From: an uncultured Mycoplasmatota bacterium
Lineage (GTDB): Bacteria; Bacillota_I; Bacilli_A; RF39; UBA660
Length of the DNA stretch: 33,002 nt
Assembly: GCA_946494015.1 (NCBI GenBank)
Contig: CAMMBL010000006.1
Coordinates: 1-33,002 of the forward strand
Reading direction: 5' to 3'
Under the pieces are notes generated by a model. The model did not search any database and was not told the origin of the DNA. It saw only the letters and a program-made list of their open reading frames with translations. Positions 8,322 through 16,046 of this stretch are shown here, one piece after another. Numbering within the stretch: position 1 is the first letter of the stretch; the number at the start of each line of letters is the position of its first letter. The position numbers and the translations under genes are program-made.

Positions 8322-8621
8322 ATGAGTACAAAAGTATTAGAAACAAATTAAAAAGTTGTTAATAGTATAGAAGATATTATTACCACTATTAAAAATAAGG
8401 TAGTATATCAAATTAATAATACTTTAGTAAAAATTTATTAAGAGATTATTACTTTCTAATGGCAAAATAAATAAAAAGAAAGTATATGATTTATCTAAAA
8501 AAAACAAGAGATAAATGAACCTACTGATATATTGGAAAATCATTATGTATTTGAATTTTTAGGAATAAAAGAAGAATTAATTGATGAAGTAGAAAGAACA
8601 CTTAAAGAAGTTAATAATTAA
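8322..8621 (+). pseudogene. YhcG/DUF1016-type nuclease remnant
   Basis: From ATG 8322 the translation MSTKVLETN*KVVNSIEDIITTIKNKVVYQINNTLVKIY*EI resembles the N-terminal DUF1016 domain of YhcG-type PDDEXK proteins ('...QVNSTLVQTYWNIGK...'). After a gap and frame changes comes LLLSNGKINKKKVYDLSKK and then EINEPTDILENHYVFEFLGIKEELIDEVERTLKEVNN, which resembles the later 'KPEDIIKDPYVLEFLGL' stretch. Stops, frameshifts and a large internal deletion make it non-functional. Identification rests on remembered family motifs. It implies past acquisition of a defence- or mobile-element-type gene. Confidence 0.55.
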
Positions 8622-8691
8622 GATAAAATGTTTATTTGTAAAATCATTTTTTTCTGTTAATAATATTAGTGTAAACTAAATGTCCTTTTAT

Positions 8692-8720
8692 TTGAAGTGA
8701 ATTTTAAATTAATATATACT
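8692..8720 (+). promoter_or_regulatory. Promoter of the CaCA antiporter gene
   Basis: TTGAAG (8692-8697), a 17-bp spacer and TATACT (8715-8720) form a good housekeeping promoter 30 bases before the start codon. Confidence 0.65.
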
Positions 8721-8749
8721 AGTGTTATAAATAGAAAGGTAGTGAAGTT

Positions 8750-9706
8750 ATGCTTTTAGATATAGTTTTTTTGTTAATAGGTTTTGTTATTATTATTAAA
8801 TCATCAGATGTTTTAGTAGATGCCGCATCATCTTTGGCTTTAAAATTAAGAGTTCCTAAGATGTTAATTGCTTTAACAATTGTTTCTTTTGGAACTTGTG
8901 CTCCTGAAGTTGCTATTTCTTTTAGGAGTATTGCAAATGGTGATGGAGTGATGGCTTTTGCTAATGTTATAGGTAGTTCGATTGTAAATGTTTTCTTGAT
9001 TATAGGACTTGCAAGTTTTATAAGACCTATTAAAGTAAGACATGCTACTATTAAAAAAGAATTACCATTATTATTAATTGTTACTACTGCTTTTTCTATT
9101 CTTATGTTAGATAGTGTTTTTAATCCTTTAACTGATAATATTTTTTCAAGACGAGATAGTATAATTTTGATTTTGTTGTTTTGTATGTTTCTTTTATATT
9201 TAGTAGGAATGTTATTTAAACGTAATAAAAAGGATGAAGAAGTAGAGAAGGGTAAATATTCTCCTTTTGTTTCGTGTGTACTTTTATTAATTACAATAAT
9301 TTTAATAATTTATAGTAGTGATTTAATAGTAAATTCGGCTAAATCTATTGCTAAGGGGTTAAATATAAGTGAAAAGGCTATTACAATGACAGCGATTGTT
9401 ATTGGAACAAGTTTACCTGAGATGATAATGACAGTGATAAGTGCTAAAAAGGGTGAGTTTGATATGGCTATTGGCAATATTATTGGGACTAATATTTTTA
9501 ATATATGTATAGTATTAGGATTACCTATTTTAATTTTTGGTAATATAGCTTTAGAGGGTTTTGGGTTTATTGATATACTTGTTGTCTTTTTATCTTCTTT
9601 TCTTTTATTTATATTTGCAAGGAGTGAGAGAGTAGTTAGTAAAAAAGAAGGAATTATTATGCTTTTAGTATTTGTACTTTATTATGTATATATGTTATTC
9701 TTTTAG
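8750..9706 (+). CDS. Sodium/calcium exchanger (CaCA family, YrbG-type)
   Basis: This 318-aa membrane protein has the two inverted alpha repeats of Ca2+/cation antiporters: 'SFGTCAPEVAISF...NVIGSSIVNVFLIIGL' in the N-terminal half and 'VIGTSLPEMIMTV...GNIIGTNIFNICIVLGL' in the C-terminal half. About ten hydrophobic segments and a short charged cytoplasmic loop (KRNKKDEEVEKGK) between the halves fit the fold. The first signature has Cys where Ser is usual (GTCAPE for GTSxPE). The protein probably exports Ca2+ in exchange for Na+ or H+; the ion is not determinable here. It is a single-gene unit with its own promoter. Confidence 0.92.
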   Translation: MLLDIVFLLIGFVIIIKSSDVLVDAASSLALKLRVPKMLIALTIVSFGTCAPEVAISFRSIANGDGVMAFANVIGSSIVNVFLIIGLASFIRPIKVRHATIKKELPLLLIVTTAFSILMLDSVFNPLTDNIFSRRDSIILILLFCMFLLYLVGMLFKRNKKDEEVEKGKYSPFVSCVLLLITIILIIYSSDLIVNSAKSIAKGLNISEKAITMTAIVIGTSLPEMIMTVISAKKGEFDMAIGNIIGTNIFNICIVLGLPILIFGNIALEGFGFIDILVVFLSSFLLFIFARSERVVSKKEGIIMLLVFVLYYVYMLFF

Positions 9707-9744
9707 TATATTAAACTAAGGTGCTACAAAATGGAAAGAACGAT

Positions 9745-9846
9745 ATGAATTTAGAAATAAAAATTTGGAATTGGAAAAAAGTTACTGTACAAAGTGAAAT
9801 ACTTGATGATTTGTTAATGTTTTTAAAAAAAGTTAGAATATACTAA
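9745..9846 (+). CDS. Possible 33-aa small ORF, doubtful
   Basis: The 263-base gap before ftsK contains MNLEIKIWNWKKVTVQSEILDDLLMFLKKVRIY. No convincing Shine-Dalgarno precedes it and I recognise no family. It may be the remnant of a larger gene. The rest of the gap shows only A/T-rich sequence and the ftsK promoter. Confidence 0.2.
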   Translation: MNLEIKIWNWKKVTVQSEILDDLLMFLKKVRIY

Positions 9847-9940
9847 TAAGAAAAGTATTAATGCTAGTAATTTTATTAATTAATCTAATAAAAAGTGATG
9901 TCAAATATTTGTTAAAATATTTAAAATATCTTTTGGTTTA

Positions 9941-9949
9941 TGCTATACT
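9941..9949 (+). promoter_or_regulatory. Extended -10 promoter of ftsK
   Basis: TGCTATACT is an extended -10 element. It contains most of the track's ATG at 9940, so that ATG cannot be the translation start. No clear -35 is visible; extended -10 promoters need it less. Confidence 0.55.
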
Positions 9950-9969
9950 TAAAAGTAGAAGGTGAAGTT

Positions 9970-12225
9970 ATGGCAAAAAGAAAGAAAAAGAAAGAAACTA
10001 AAAAAGGTTTTGCTCATGCTACAGAGCTTTATGGAGTGTTACTTGTTTTAGCAGCAATTCTAGGTATTGGTAGATATGGTCCAGTGGGAGGGATGATCGC
10101 TTCTTTTGCAATTTTTCTTGTTGGAGTATTTTATAATGTTTTTCTAATTGTATTATTAGTATTAGGGGCTTATTTAATTATAAATAGAGAGTGGCCTAAT
10201 TTATTTACTACAAAAATGCTGGGACTTTATTTATTAGTAATTGGACTTTTAGTATTAATGCATGAAAACTATATTTTACAAAATGATAGTAATGCTATTA
10301 AAGTCTTTAGTGAAACAGTAGATCAGTTAATTAATTCTTTTTCAAATGTTATGAAAGGGGCAAGGCCTGATGCTATTGGTGGAGGTATAATTGGTTGTAC
10401 TTTTGGAGTATTATTTATGTTACTTTTTTCATATAAAGGAATGCAAATAATCGCTTGGGCTTTAATAATTTTAGGATTTTGTTTATTTACAGGCTTTTCT
10501 ATTGTGGATTTTGTTAAGAATAGTGCTAAAAAAGCAAAAGAGAAATTGCCTAAGAAAGATAAAAATGAAGGAAAAGAAGAAGATAAAAAACCTATTATTA
10601 CTGGTAATGAAGAAGTAGCAATGGGAGAAATAAGAGATGATGATAAGAAAATTATTATTTCTAGTATTGATGAATTAACTAAGGCTAGAGTTAATGATAA
10701 TAATGAATCTAAGGATATTGGTTGTGATAATGATAATAGTAAGCCTAAAGTAAAACATAATTATGTTTTACCACCTATTACTTTACTTGATCAACCTAAG
10801 AAAAAGAAAAATAGTGTTAATCAAAGTCAAATTGAAAAGAATATAGAGATATTAGAGAAAGTTTTAAAAGATTTTAATATTATTGGTAAAGTAGTAGAAG
10901 TTCATATTGGTCCTACTGTTACTCAATATGAATTAGAACTTCATTCTGGGACAAAAGTAAGTAAACTTTTAAGTATTCATAGAGAAATTGCCCTTGCTAT
11001 TGCTACAAAGGATGTTAGAATTCAAGCTCCTATTCCTGGTAAGAATACTGTAGGTATTGAAATTGCTAATAGAGAAACTAGTCCAGTTAGTTTTAGAGAA
11101 GTATTAGAAAAAGTTCCTAAATCACTTGATGGGGCGAAATTACTTTGTCCTTTAGGTAAAAATATAATGGGTAATGTTATTTGGTGTGAGATTAATAAAA
11201 CACCCCATCTTTTAGTTGCTGGTTCGACTGGTAGTGGTAAATCTGTTTGTATTAATGGAATAATTTGTTCTATTTTAATGAGAGCGAAGCCTGATGAAGT
11301 TAAACTTGTTATGGTTGATCCTAAAAAAGTAGAACTTTCTGGTTATAATGGGGTACCTCATTTAATGAGGCCTGTTGTAACTGATCCTAAAGAAGCAAGT
11401 GTAGCTTTAGGAAAAATTGTATCTGAAATGGAAAGACGATATGATACTTTTAGTGAAACTAAGACTAAAAATATTGCTACTTATAATGATTATGTTGAGA
11501 AGAAGAATAAAACATTACCTAAAGATGAACAGATTAAGAAAATGCCATTTATTGTGGTTATAATAGATGAGTTAGCTGATCTTATGTTAGTTGCTAGTAA
11601 AGATGTAGAAGCATCTATTATGAGAATTACACAAATGGCACGTGCTGCTGGTATTCATTTAATTATAGCAACTCAAAGACCTTCAACAGATGTTATTACA
11701 GGAGTTGTTAAAGCTAATATTCCAAGCCGTATTTCTTTCGCTGTTTCTAGTAGTATTGATTCAAGAACTATTCTTGATATGACAGGAGCTGAAAAACTTT
11801 TAGGTAAAGGAGATATGTTATTCTTACCAATGGGAGAGGCTGATCCAGAACGAATTCAAGGTGCTTTTATTTCTGATGATGAGATTAAGCGAATTATAGA
11901 TTATACAATTGAACAACAGAAAGCTGAATATGATCAAGCATTTATGAATTTATCAGGTGATAGTGAAAAATCTGCATCACAAAAAGAAGATATGCATCAA
12001 AAGGAAGAATATGATGATCCTTTATATAACGAAATAGTGGAATTTGTTATTGAAACAGGTAAAGCTAGTGCTTCTTTATTACAAAGAAGATTTAAACTTG
12101 GTTATAATAGAGCGGCCAGAATTATTGATTTATTAGAAGAAAGAGGAATTGTAGGTCCTCCTAATGGTTCTAAGCCAAGGGAAGTATTAGTTAAGCTTGA
12201 TGATAATAATAATGAAGAATATTGA
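9970..12225 (+). CDS. ftsK: DNA translocase FtsK/SpoIIIE
   Basis: FtsK is a membrane-anchored ATP-driven DNA pump that clears chromosomes from the closing division septum. The N-terminus is very basic (MAKRKKKKETKKG) and is followed by about four transmembrane segments within residues 15-185, then a charged linker (about 185-280). The motor has Walker A GSTGSGKS at 418-425, Walker B FIVVIIDELADLM near 530, and the ARAAGIHLIIATQRPSTDVITG signature. The C-terminal winged-helix gamma domain (DDPLYNEIVEF... LQRRFKLGYNRAARIIDLLEERGIVG) would read the orienting KOPS-like sites. I use ATG 9970, preceded by AGGTGA, giving 751 aa; the track start at 9940 lies in the promoter. Confidence 0.96.
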   Translation: MAKRKKKKETKKGFAHATELYGVLLVLAAILGIGRYGPVGGMIASFAIFLVGVFYNVFLIVLLVLGAYLIINREWPNLFTTKMLGLYLLVIGLLVLMHENYILQNDSNAIKVFSETVDQLINSFSNVMKGARPDAIGGGIIGCTFGVLFMLLFSYKGMQIIAWALIILGFCLFTGFSIVDFVKNSAKKAKEKLPKKDKNEGKEEDKKPIITGNEEVAMGEIRDDDKKIIISSIDELTKARVNDNNESKDIGCDNDNSKPKVKHNYVLPPITLLDQPKKKKNSVNQSQIEKNIEILEKVLKDFNIIGKVVEVHIGPTVTQYELELHSGTKVSKLLSIHREIALAIATKDVRIQAPIPGKNTVGIEIANRETSPVSFREVLEKVPKSLDGAKLLCPLGKNIMGNVIWCEINKTPHLLVAGSTGSGKSVCINGIICSILMRAKPDEVKLVMVDPKKVELSGYNGVPHLMRPVVTDPKEASVALGKIVSEMERRYDTFSETKTKNIATYNDYVEKKNKTLPKDEQIKKMPFIVVIIDELADLMLVASKDVEASIMRITQMARAAGIHLIIATQRPSTDVITGVVKANIPSRISFAVSSSIDSRTILDMTGAEKLLGKGDMLFLPMGEADPERIQGAFISDDEIKRIIDYTIEQQKAEYDQAFMNLSGDSEKSASQKEDMHQKEEYDDPLYNEIVEFVIETGKASASLLQRRFKLGYNRAARIIDLLEERGIVGPPNGSKPREVLVKLDDNNNEEY

Positions 12226-12238
12226 TAAATAATTAAAA

Positions 12239-12278
12239 AATACAGTCTTATAACAGAGATTGTATTTTATTTTTTTTG
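12239..12278 (+). terminator. ftsK terminator
   Basis: The arms aatacagtct and agattgtatt form a 10-bp stem with one G-U pair, and are followed by ttattttttttg. Confidence 0.8.
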
Positions 12279-12306
12279 CTTTCTTGTGATCGCTGTGCCA
12301 TTAATG

Positions 12307-12344
12307 CAAGAAATATACAAGAAATATAAATAAAGTGCAAGAAA
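12307..12344 (+). repeat. Helically phased CAAGAAA repeats, possible operator
   Basis: Two perfect adjacent 11-bp direct repeats, caagaaatata (12307-12317 and 12318-12328), are followed by a third core, tgcaagaaa, at 12336-12344 that matches the first copy over 9 bp. The CAAGAAA cores start at 12307, 12318 and 12338, about one, two and three helical turns. An inverted copy (ctttcttg) lies at 12279-12286. The array ends just before the -35 box of the downstream gene, a good place for a regulator such as that gene's own winged-helix domain. Confidence 0.5.
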
Positions 12345-12348
12345 ACTA

Positions 12349-12377
12349 TTTACAAACTTTTATAGATATGATATGTT
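12349..12377 (+). promoter_or_regulatory. Promoter of the HTH-TIR-like gene
   Basis: TTTACA (12349-12354), a 17-bp spacer and TATGTT (12372-12377) lie just before a strong AGGAGG (12387-12392). The -10 overlaps the track's ATG at 12373, supporting the downstream GTG start. Confidence 0.5.
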
Positions 12378-12399
12378 TTTAATGAAAGGAGGTAAGAAT

Positions 12400-13314
12400 G
12401 TGACAACAAGTGCAAAAATACAAGAAAAAATACTTGAATTTTTAGAAGATTGTCGTGATCATTCAGTACAAGAAATAAAAAAATATTTGGAAGAAGTTAA
12501 TCTTGATGATTATACGGAAGGACAGTTTGCTGGTTCCATAAATACTTTAGTTAGAAATGGATCTATTAGAAAAAAAGATAGAGGGGTTTATGCTTTAAAA
12601 ATAGGAAGTGAAAAAAGAAAAACTTGTTTTGTTGTATCACCTATTGGAAGTGAAGGTAGTCCTACAAGAAATAATGCTGATAAATTATTTAAATATATTA
12701 TTAAACCAGCATGTGATGAGTGTGATTTTCAGGCAATTAGAGTTGATAAATTAAATGATGCTAATTCTATTACACAAACGATTATTGAACAACTTGAAGA
12801 AGCTGATTTAGTAATCGCTGATATTTCTTTTCATAATCCTAATGTTTTTTATGAGATGGGATTTAGAGCAAGAACAAAAAAACCAATTATTCATTTAAAA
12901 ACTAAAAATGAACAGATTCCATTTGATGTAAATACCATTCGTACTTTTGATTATGATTTAACAGATTTAGATAATGTTTCAGAAATAAAAAGTCGGTTAG
13001 TAAAAACAATAAAGTCCTTCAATTATAAAGAAGATGAAGAAGAATTAGAATTAGATGAAGATATAGATACTAAACCTTCTATTATTCCTTTACTATATCA
13101 AATTTTAGATGCTATTGCCGATTTAAAAAAAGAAGTTAAAAATATTAATACTGAAACTATTGGTACAGTAATTAAATCTATGCAAAATTCCAATGTTAAT
13201 AATTCTTCATTATCATCTATTGAAAGAGATGCTCTGATTGAATTATTAAGTAATCCTGATAGTATTGTAAATTTAATTAAATTATCTAAAGAACTTTCTT
13301 TTGCAAAAAAATAA
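12400..13314 (+). CDS. Winged-helix + TIR/nucleoside-deoxyribosyltransferase-like protein, orphan
   Basis: The 304-aa product (GTG start, 7 nt after AGGAGG) has three parts. Residues 1-68 look like a winged helix (IQEKILEFLEDCRDHSVQEIKKYL... FAGSINTLVRNGSIRKKDRGVYAL). Residues 74-190 match a TIR-like/nucleoside 2-deoxyribosyltransferase-like Rossmannoid domain: KTCFVVSPIGSEGSPTR, an ADLVIADIS strand and NPNVFYEMGFRARTKKPIIHL, with E152 as the likely catalytic glutamate by analogy. Residues 210-304 are acidic, then coiled-coil and helical (DAIADLKKEVKNIN). Related domains cleave NAD or nucleosides in bacterial immunity and stress proteins. The gene is alone between ftsK and a tRNA-modification cluster, with its own promoter, phased repeats and terminator. 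A regulator sensing a nucleotide, or a stand-alone defence effector, are both possible; function is not established. Confidence 0.75.
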   Translation: MTTSAKIQEKILEFLEDCRDHSVQEIKKYLEEVNLDDYTEGQFAGSINTLVRNGSIRKKDRGVYALKIGSEKRKTCFVVSPIGSEGSPTRNNADKLFKYIIKPACDECDFQAIRVDKLNDANSITQTIIEQLEEADLVIADISFHNPNVFYEMGFRARTKKPIIHLKTKNEQIPFDVNTIRTFDYDLTDLDNVSEIKSRLVKTIKSFNYKEDEEELELDEDIDTKPSIIPLLYQILDAIADLKKEVKNINTETIGTVIKSMQNSNVNNSSLSSIERDALIELLSNPDSIVNLIKLSKELSFAKK

Positions 13315-13340
13315 AGAGATTTCTTATATGGTCTCTTTTT
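13313..13340 (+). terminator. Terminator of the HTH-TIR-like gene
   Basis: The arms aaagaga and tctcttt (7 bp) enclose a 12-nt loop and are followed by further T residues. The left arm overlaps the stop codon. Confidence 0.7.
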
Positions 13341-13387
13341 CTTTGTTTTAATTTATGTTAGAATACGTTATATAAAGGACTGGTAAT

Positions 13388-14221
13388 ATGAAAATTTTAG
13401 GTGTTATTAGAGATGATAATTATTTAGAATATTTAAATGAAGGACTTGCTGGTATAATTTTACCATTAAAAGATTATAGCGTTGATTATTTTAAATATTA
13501 TAATCTTTTACAAATAGAAGGATATAAAAAATCTACTGATAAGTTGTGTTTTGTTGTTATTAATAAAATGATTTTTAATAATGAATTAGATAGCTTATCT
13601 AAAGTATTAAAAGAATTAGAGAGAATAAAAGTAGATGGAGTTTTCTTTTATGATTTAGCCATTTTAAATTTAGTTAGAAAAAATCATCTTAACCTTAATT
13701 TGATCTTTAATCAAACTCATATGGTTGCTAATAGTGATACTATTAATCTATATTCTTCTTTAGGGGTAAAAGGGGCTTATTTATCTAATGAAATAACTAA
13801 AAAGGAAATACTTAAAATAAGAGAAAATACAAAAAGTGATTTATTTATTCTTTTATTAGGTAGAGCGGTTGCAGCCATGAGTAGAAGGAATTTACTTACT
13901 AGTTATTTTGCTAATAAAAATAAAGAGAAAAAAGATACAATTATAATTAAAGAGCCTAAGAGTAAACAAGAGTTTTTGGTTATAGAAAATAAGTTTGGGA
14001 CAAGTTTTTTTTATAATAAAATTCTTAATTTAAGTAATGTTTATAAATCTTTAGATGATAGTGGTATTAATTATGGGATAATAGAACAAGGAAATTTTAA
14101 AAAGTGTGAGTATAAGGAATTGATAAGGGCTTTTGTTAATTTTGATAAAGAAAAAATAGATAAGTTAGCAGGGCATAATCGCGGATTTTTATATAGGGAA
14201 ACTATATATAAAGTAAAGTAG
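13388..14221 (+). CDS. Peptidase U32-family protein, YrrN/TrhP1-like
   Basis: This 277-aa protein has the TIM-barrel-like pattern of the short U32 proteins: GLAGIILPL, VDGVFFYDLAILNLV, FNQTHMVANSDTINLYSSLGVKGAYLSNEI and the conserved RRNLLTSYF. It lies two genes before a longer U32 protein with the cysteine cluster, the pairing seen for B. subtilis YrrN and YrrO (TrhP1/TrhP2), which are needed for prephenate-dependent 5-hydroxylation of U34 in tRNA. By that analogy it may be a tRNA hydroxylation factor, despite the 'peptidase' family name. It is diverged and shorter than YrrN, so the specific assignment is an inference. An extended -10 (tgttagaat, 13356-13364) precedes it. Confidence 0.7.
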   Translation: MKILGVIRDDNYLEYLNEGLAGIILPLKDYSVDYFKYYNLLQIEGYKKSTDKLCFVVINKMIFNNELDSLSKVLKELERIKVDGVFFYDLAILNLVRKNHLNLNLIFNQTHMVANSDTINLYSSLGVKGAYLSNEITKKEILKIRENTKSDLFILLLGRAVAAMSRRNLLTSYFANKNKEKKDTIIIKEPKSKQEFLVIENKFGTSFFYNKILNLSNVYKSLDDSGINYGIIEQGNFKKCEYKELIRAFVNFDKEKIDKLAGHNRGFLYRETIYKVK

Positions 14222-14237
14222 TTGAGGTGATGTTATA

Positions 14238-14840
14238 ATGAAGAAGATAGTATTTGCAACTTCTAATGAAACTAAATCTAAAAGATTTAGTGAAGGACTA
14301 TTAAAAAAAGAAATAGAAGTGTTATCTTTAAAAGATATAGATCTTAAATTAAATATAGAAGAAGATGGTAGTAGTGTTATAGATAATGCTTTAATAAAAG
14401 CAAGAGAGTGTTATAAGAAGACAAAGATGCCTAGTATAGGAATGGATGATTCTTTATATATGGAAGGAGTTCCTTTAGATAGACAGCCAGGTTTATTTGT
14501 TAGAAGAATAAATGGAAAGACGTTAACTGATGAAGAAATGATTGAATATTATACTAATTTAGTAAAAGAATATGGAATAAATGAAAGAATTAATTGTAAA
14601 TGGATATATGGTTTGGCAGTTATTGATGAAAAAGGAAGAGAAGCGACTTATACTTGGTTTAAAGATGATTTTTATATGGTAAGTAAGAGAAGTGATAAGC
14701 TTAATAAGGGGTATCCTTTAAATTCAATATCTAAATATAAAAAATTAGATAAGTATTTTACTGATGTTACTTTTGATGAGATGAAGTTAATTGAGGTAAA
14801 TGAAGATGATGTTGTGGACTTTATTGCAAGTCATATATGA
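14238..14840 (+). CDS. HAM1/RdgB-type non-canonical purine NTP pyrophosphatase
   Basis: The N-terminus KKIVFATSNETKSKRFSEGL is the HAM1 nucleotide-binding start (consensus FATxNxxK); SVIDNALIKARECYK and PSIGMDDSLYMEGVPLDRQPGLFVRRI match the ENAxxKA and DDSGLxxxxLxxxPG motifs. The family hydrolyses ITP, XTP and dITP to monophosphates and keeps damaged purines out of nucleic acids. At 200 aa it has the normal length, but the usual DDSGL is DDSLY and the C-terminal SHR-like end differs, so it is a diverged member. It sits between two U32 genes with gaps of about 15-20 bases, as part of one operon. Confidence 0.8.
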   Translation: MKKIVFATSNETKSKRFSEGLLKKEIEVLSLKDIDLKLNIEEDGSSVIDNALIKARECYKKTKMPSIGMDDSLYMEGVPLDRQPGLFVRRINGKTLTDEEMIEYYTNLVKEYGINERINCKWIYGLAVIDEKGREATYTWFKDDFYMVSKRSDKLNKGYPLNSISKYKKLDKYFTDVTFDEMKLIEVNEDDVVDFIASHI

Positions 14841-14860
14841 GTTAAGAGGACAGTGATGGT

Positions 14861-16042
14861 ATGAAAAAAATAGAATTACTAGCACCAGCGGGGGATTTAG
14901 AAAGGTTAAAAGTTACGTTGTTATATGGCGCTGATGCTGTTTATGTTGGCGGAGAAAAGTTAGGACTTAGAGCGAATGCTACTAATTTTACGAAAGATGA
15001 GTTAAAAGAAGGATGTATTTTTGCCCATTCTTTAAATAAGAGAGTATATTTAACTACTAATATAGTTTTTCATGATAGTGATAGAATTAACATGGAAGAA
15101 TATATTAAAATGGCTGTAGATTGTGGTGTAGATGCTTTTATTGTTAGTGATTTATATCTTGCTAAATATATTATAGATAATTATAAAACTGTAGAAGTAC
15201 ATATTTCAACACAAGATTCTATTACTAATAGGGAAAGTGCATCTTTCTATAGAGATTTAGGGGTTAAAAGAGTAGTTTTAGCAAGAGAACTTTCTAAAGA
15301 AGAAATTAAAGAAATATCTAGCATAAATAATTTAGAAACGGAAGTTTTTATTCATGGGGCAATGTGTACTTGTTTTAGTGGAAGATGTGCTTTATCTAAT
15401 TATGTTACTAATCGTGATGCTAATCGTGGTGGTTGTGCTCAAGTATGTCGCTTTGCTTTTGATTATCAAGATGAAGATAAATTTACTCTTGCTACTAAAG
15501 ATTTAAATATGGCAATGTATATTAAAGATTTAATTGAGATGGGGGTTAGTTCTTTAAAAGTAGAAGGACGAATGAGAAGCTTGTATTATCTTGCTACTGT
15601 TATTGGTAGTTATAGATTTTTAATAGATAGTATTTATGATGAAACTTTAACAGATGAAAAATTATTAGAATATGAAAGACGTCTTGATAAGGTTGCTAAT
15701 CGAGATACTACTAGTCAATATTTTAATCATTTAGCAGATGTAACTGATCAATATTATACAGGTAGACAAGAAGTATCTAATCAAGAGTATTTAGGTCTTA
15801 TCATAGGTTATGATGATGAGTTAGAGTCAATTGTTTTAAAAGAACGTAATTACTTTAAAGTTGGGGATGAAGTAGAAATATTTACTCCTGATGGTGATAT
15901 TTATCCTTATAAGATTGATATTATTTATAATGAAAATAATGAAGTAATAGAAATTGCAAGACATCCTGAAGAAATATTAAAATTACCATTTAAAGAAAAA
16001 CTTAAGCCTTATTCAATGATAAGATTAATAAATAAGAGGTGA
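14861..16042 (+). CDS. Peptidase U32-family protein, YrrO/TrhP2-like (tRNA U34 hydroxylation)
   Basis: The 393-aa protein begins KKIELLAPAGDLERLKVTLLYGADAVYVGG and has the family's central motif HGAMCTCFSGRCALSNYVTNRDANRGGCAQVCRF. Cysteines at C169, C171, C176, C192 and C196 include those expected to bind an iron-sulfur cluster in this family. 'SLKVEGRMRSLYYLATVIGSYR' and a C-terminal beta domain (YYTGRQEVSNQEYLGLIIGY) complete the typical architecture. B. subtilis YrrO/TrhP2 and E. coli TrhP (YegQ) belong to this family and form 5-hydroxyuridine at tRNA position 34. The methyltransferase TrmR (YrrM) that acts on this product in B. subtilis is not in the window. Confidence 0.87.
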   Translation: MKKIELLAPAGDLERLKVTLLYGADAVYVGGEKLGLRANATNFTKDELKEGCIFAHSLNKRVYLTTNIVFHDSDRINMEEYIKMAVDCGVDAFIVSDLYLAKYIIDNYKTVEVHISTQDSITNRESASFYRDLGVKRVVLARELSKEEIKEISSINNLETEVFIHGAMCTCFSGRCALSNYVTNRDANRGGCAQVCRFAFDYQDEDKFTLATKDLNMAMYIKDLIEMGVSSLKVEGRMRSLYYLATVIGSYRFLIDSIYDETLTDEKLLEYERRLDKVANRDTTSQYFNHLADVTDQYYTGRQEVSNQEYLGLIIGYDDELESIVLKERNYFKVGDEVEIFTPDGDIYPYKIDIIYNENNEVIEIARHPEEILKLPFKEKLKPYSMIRLINKR

Positions 16043-16046
16043 TTTA

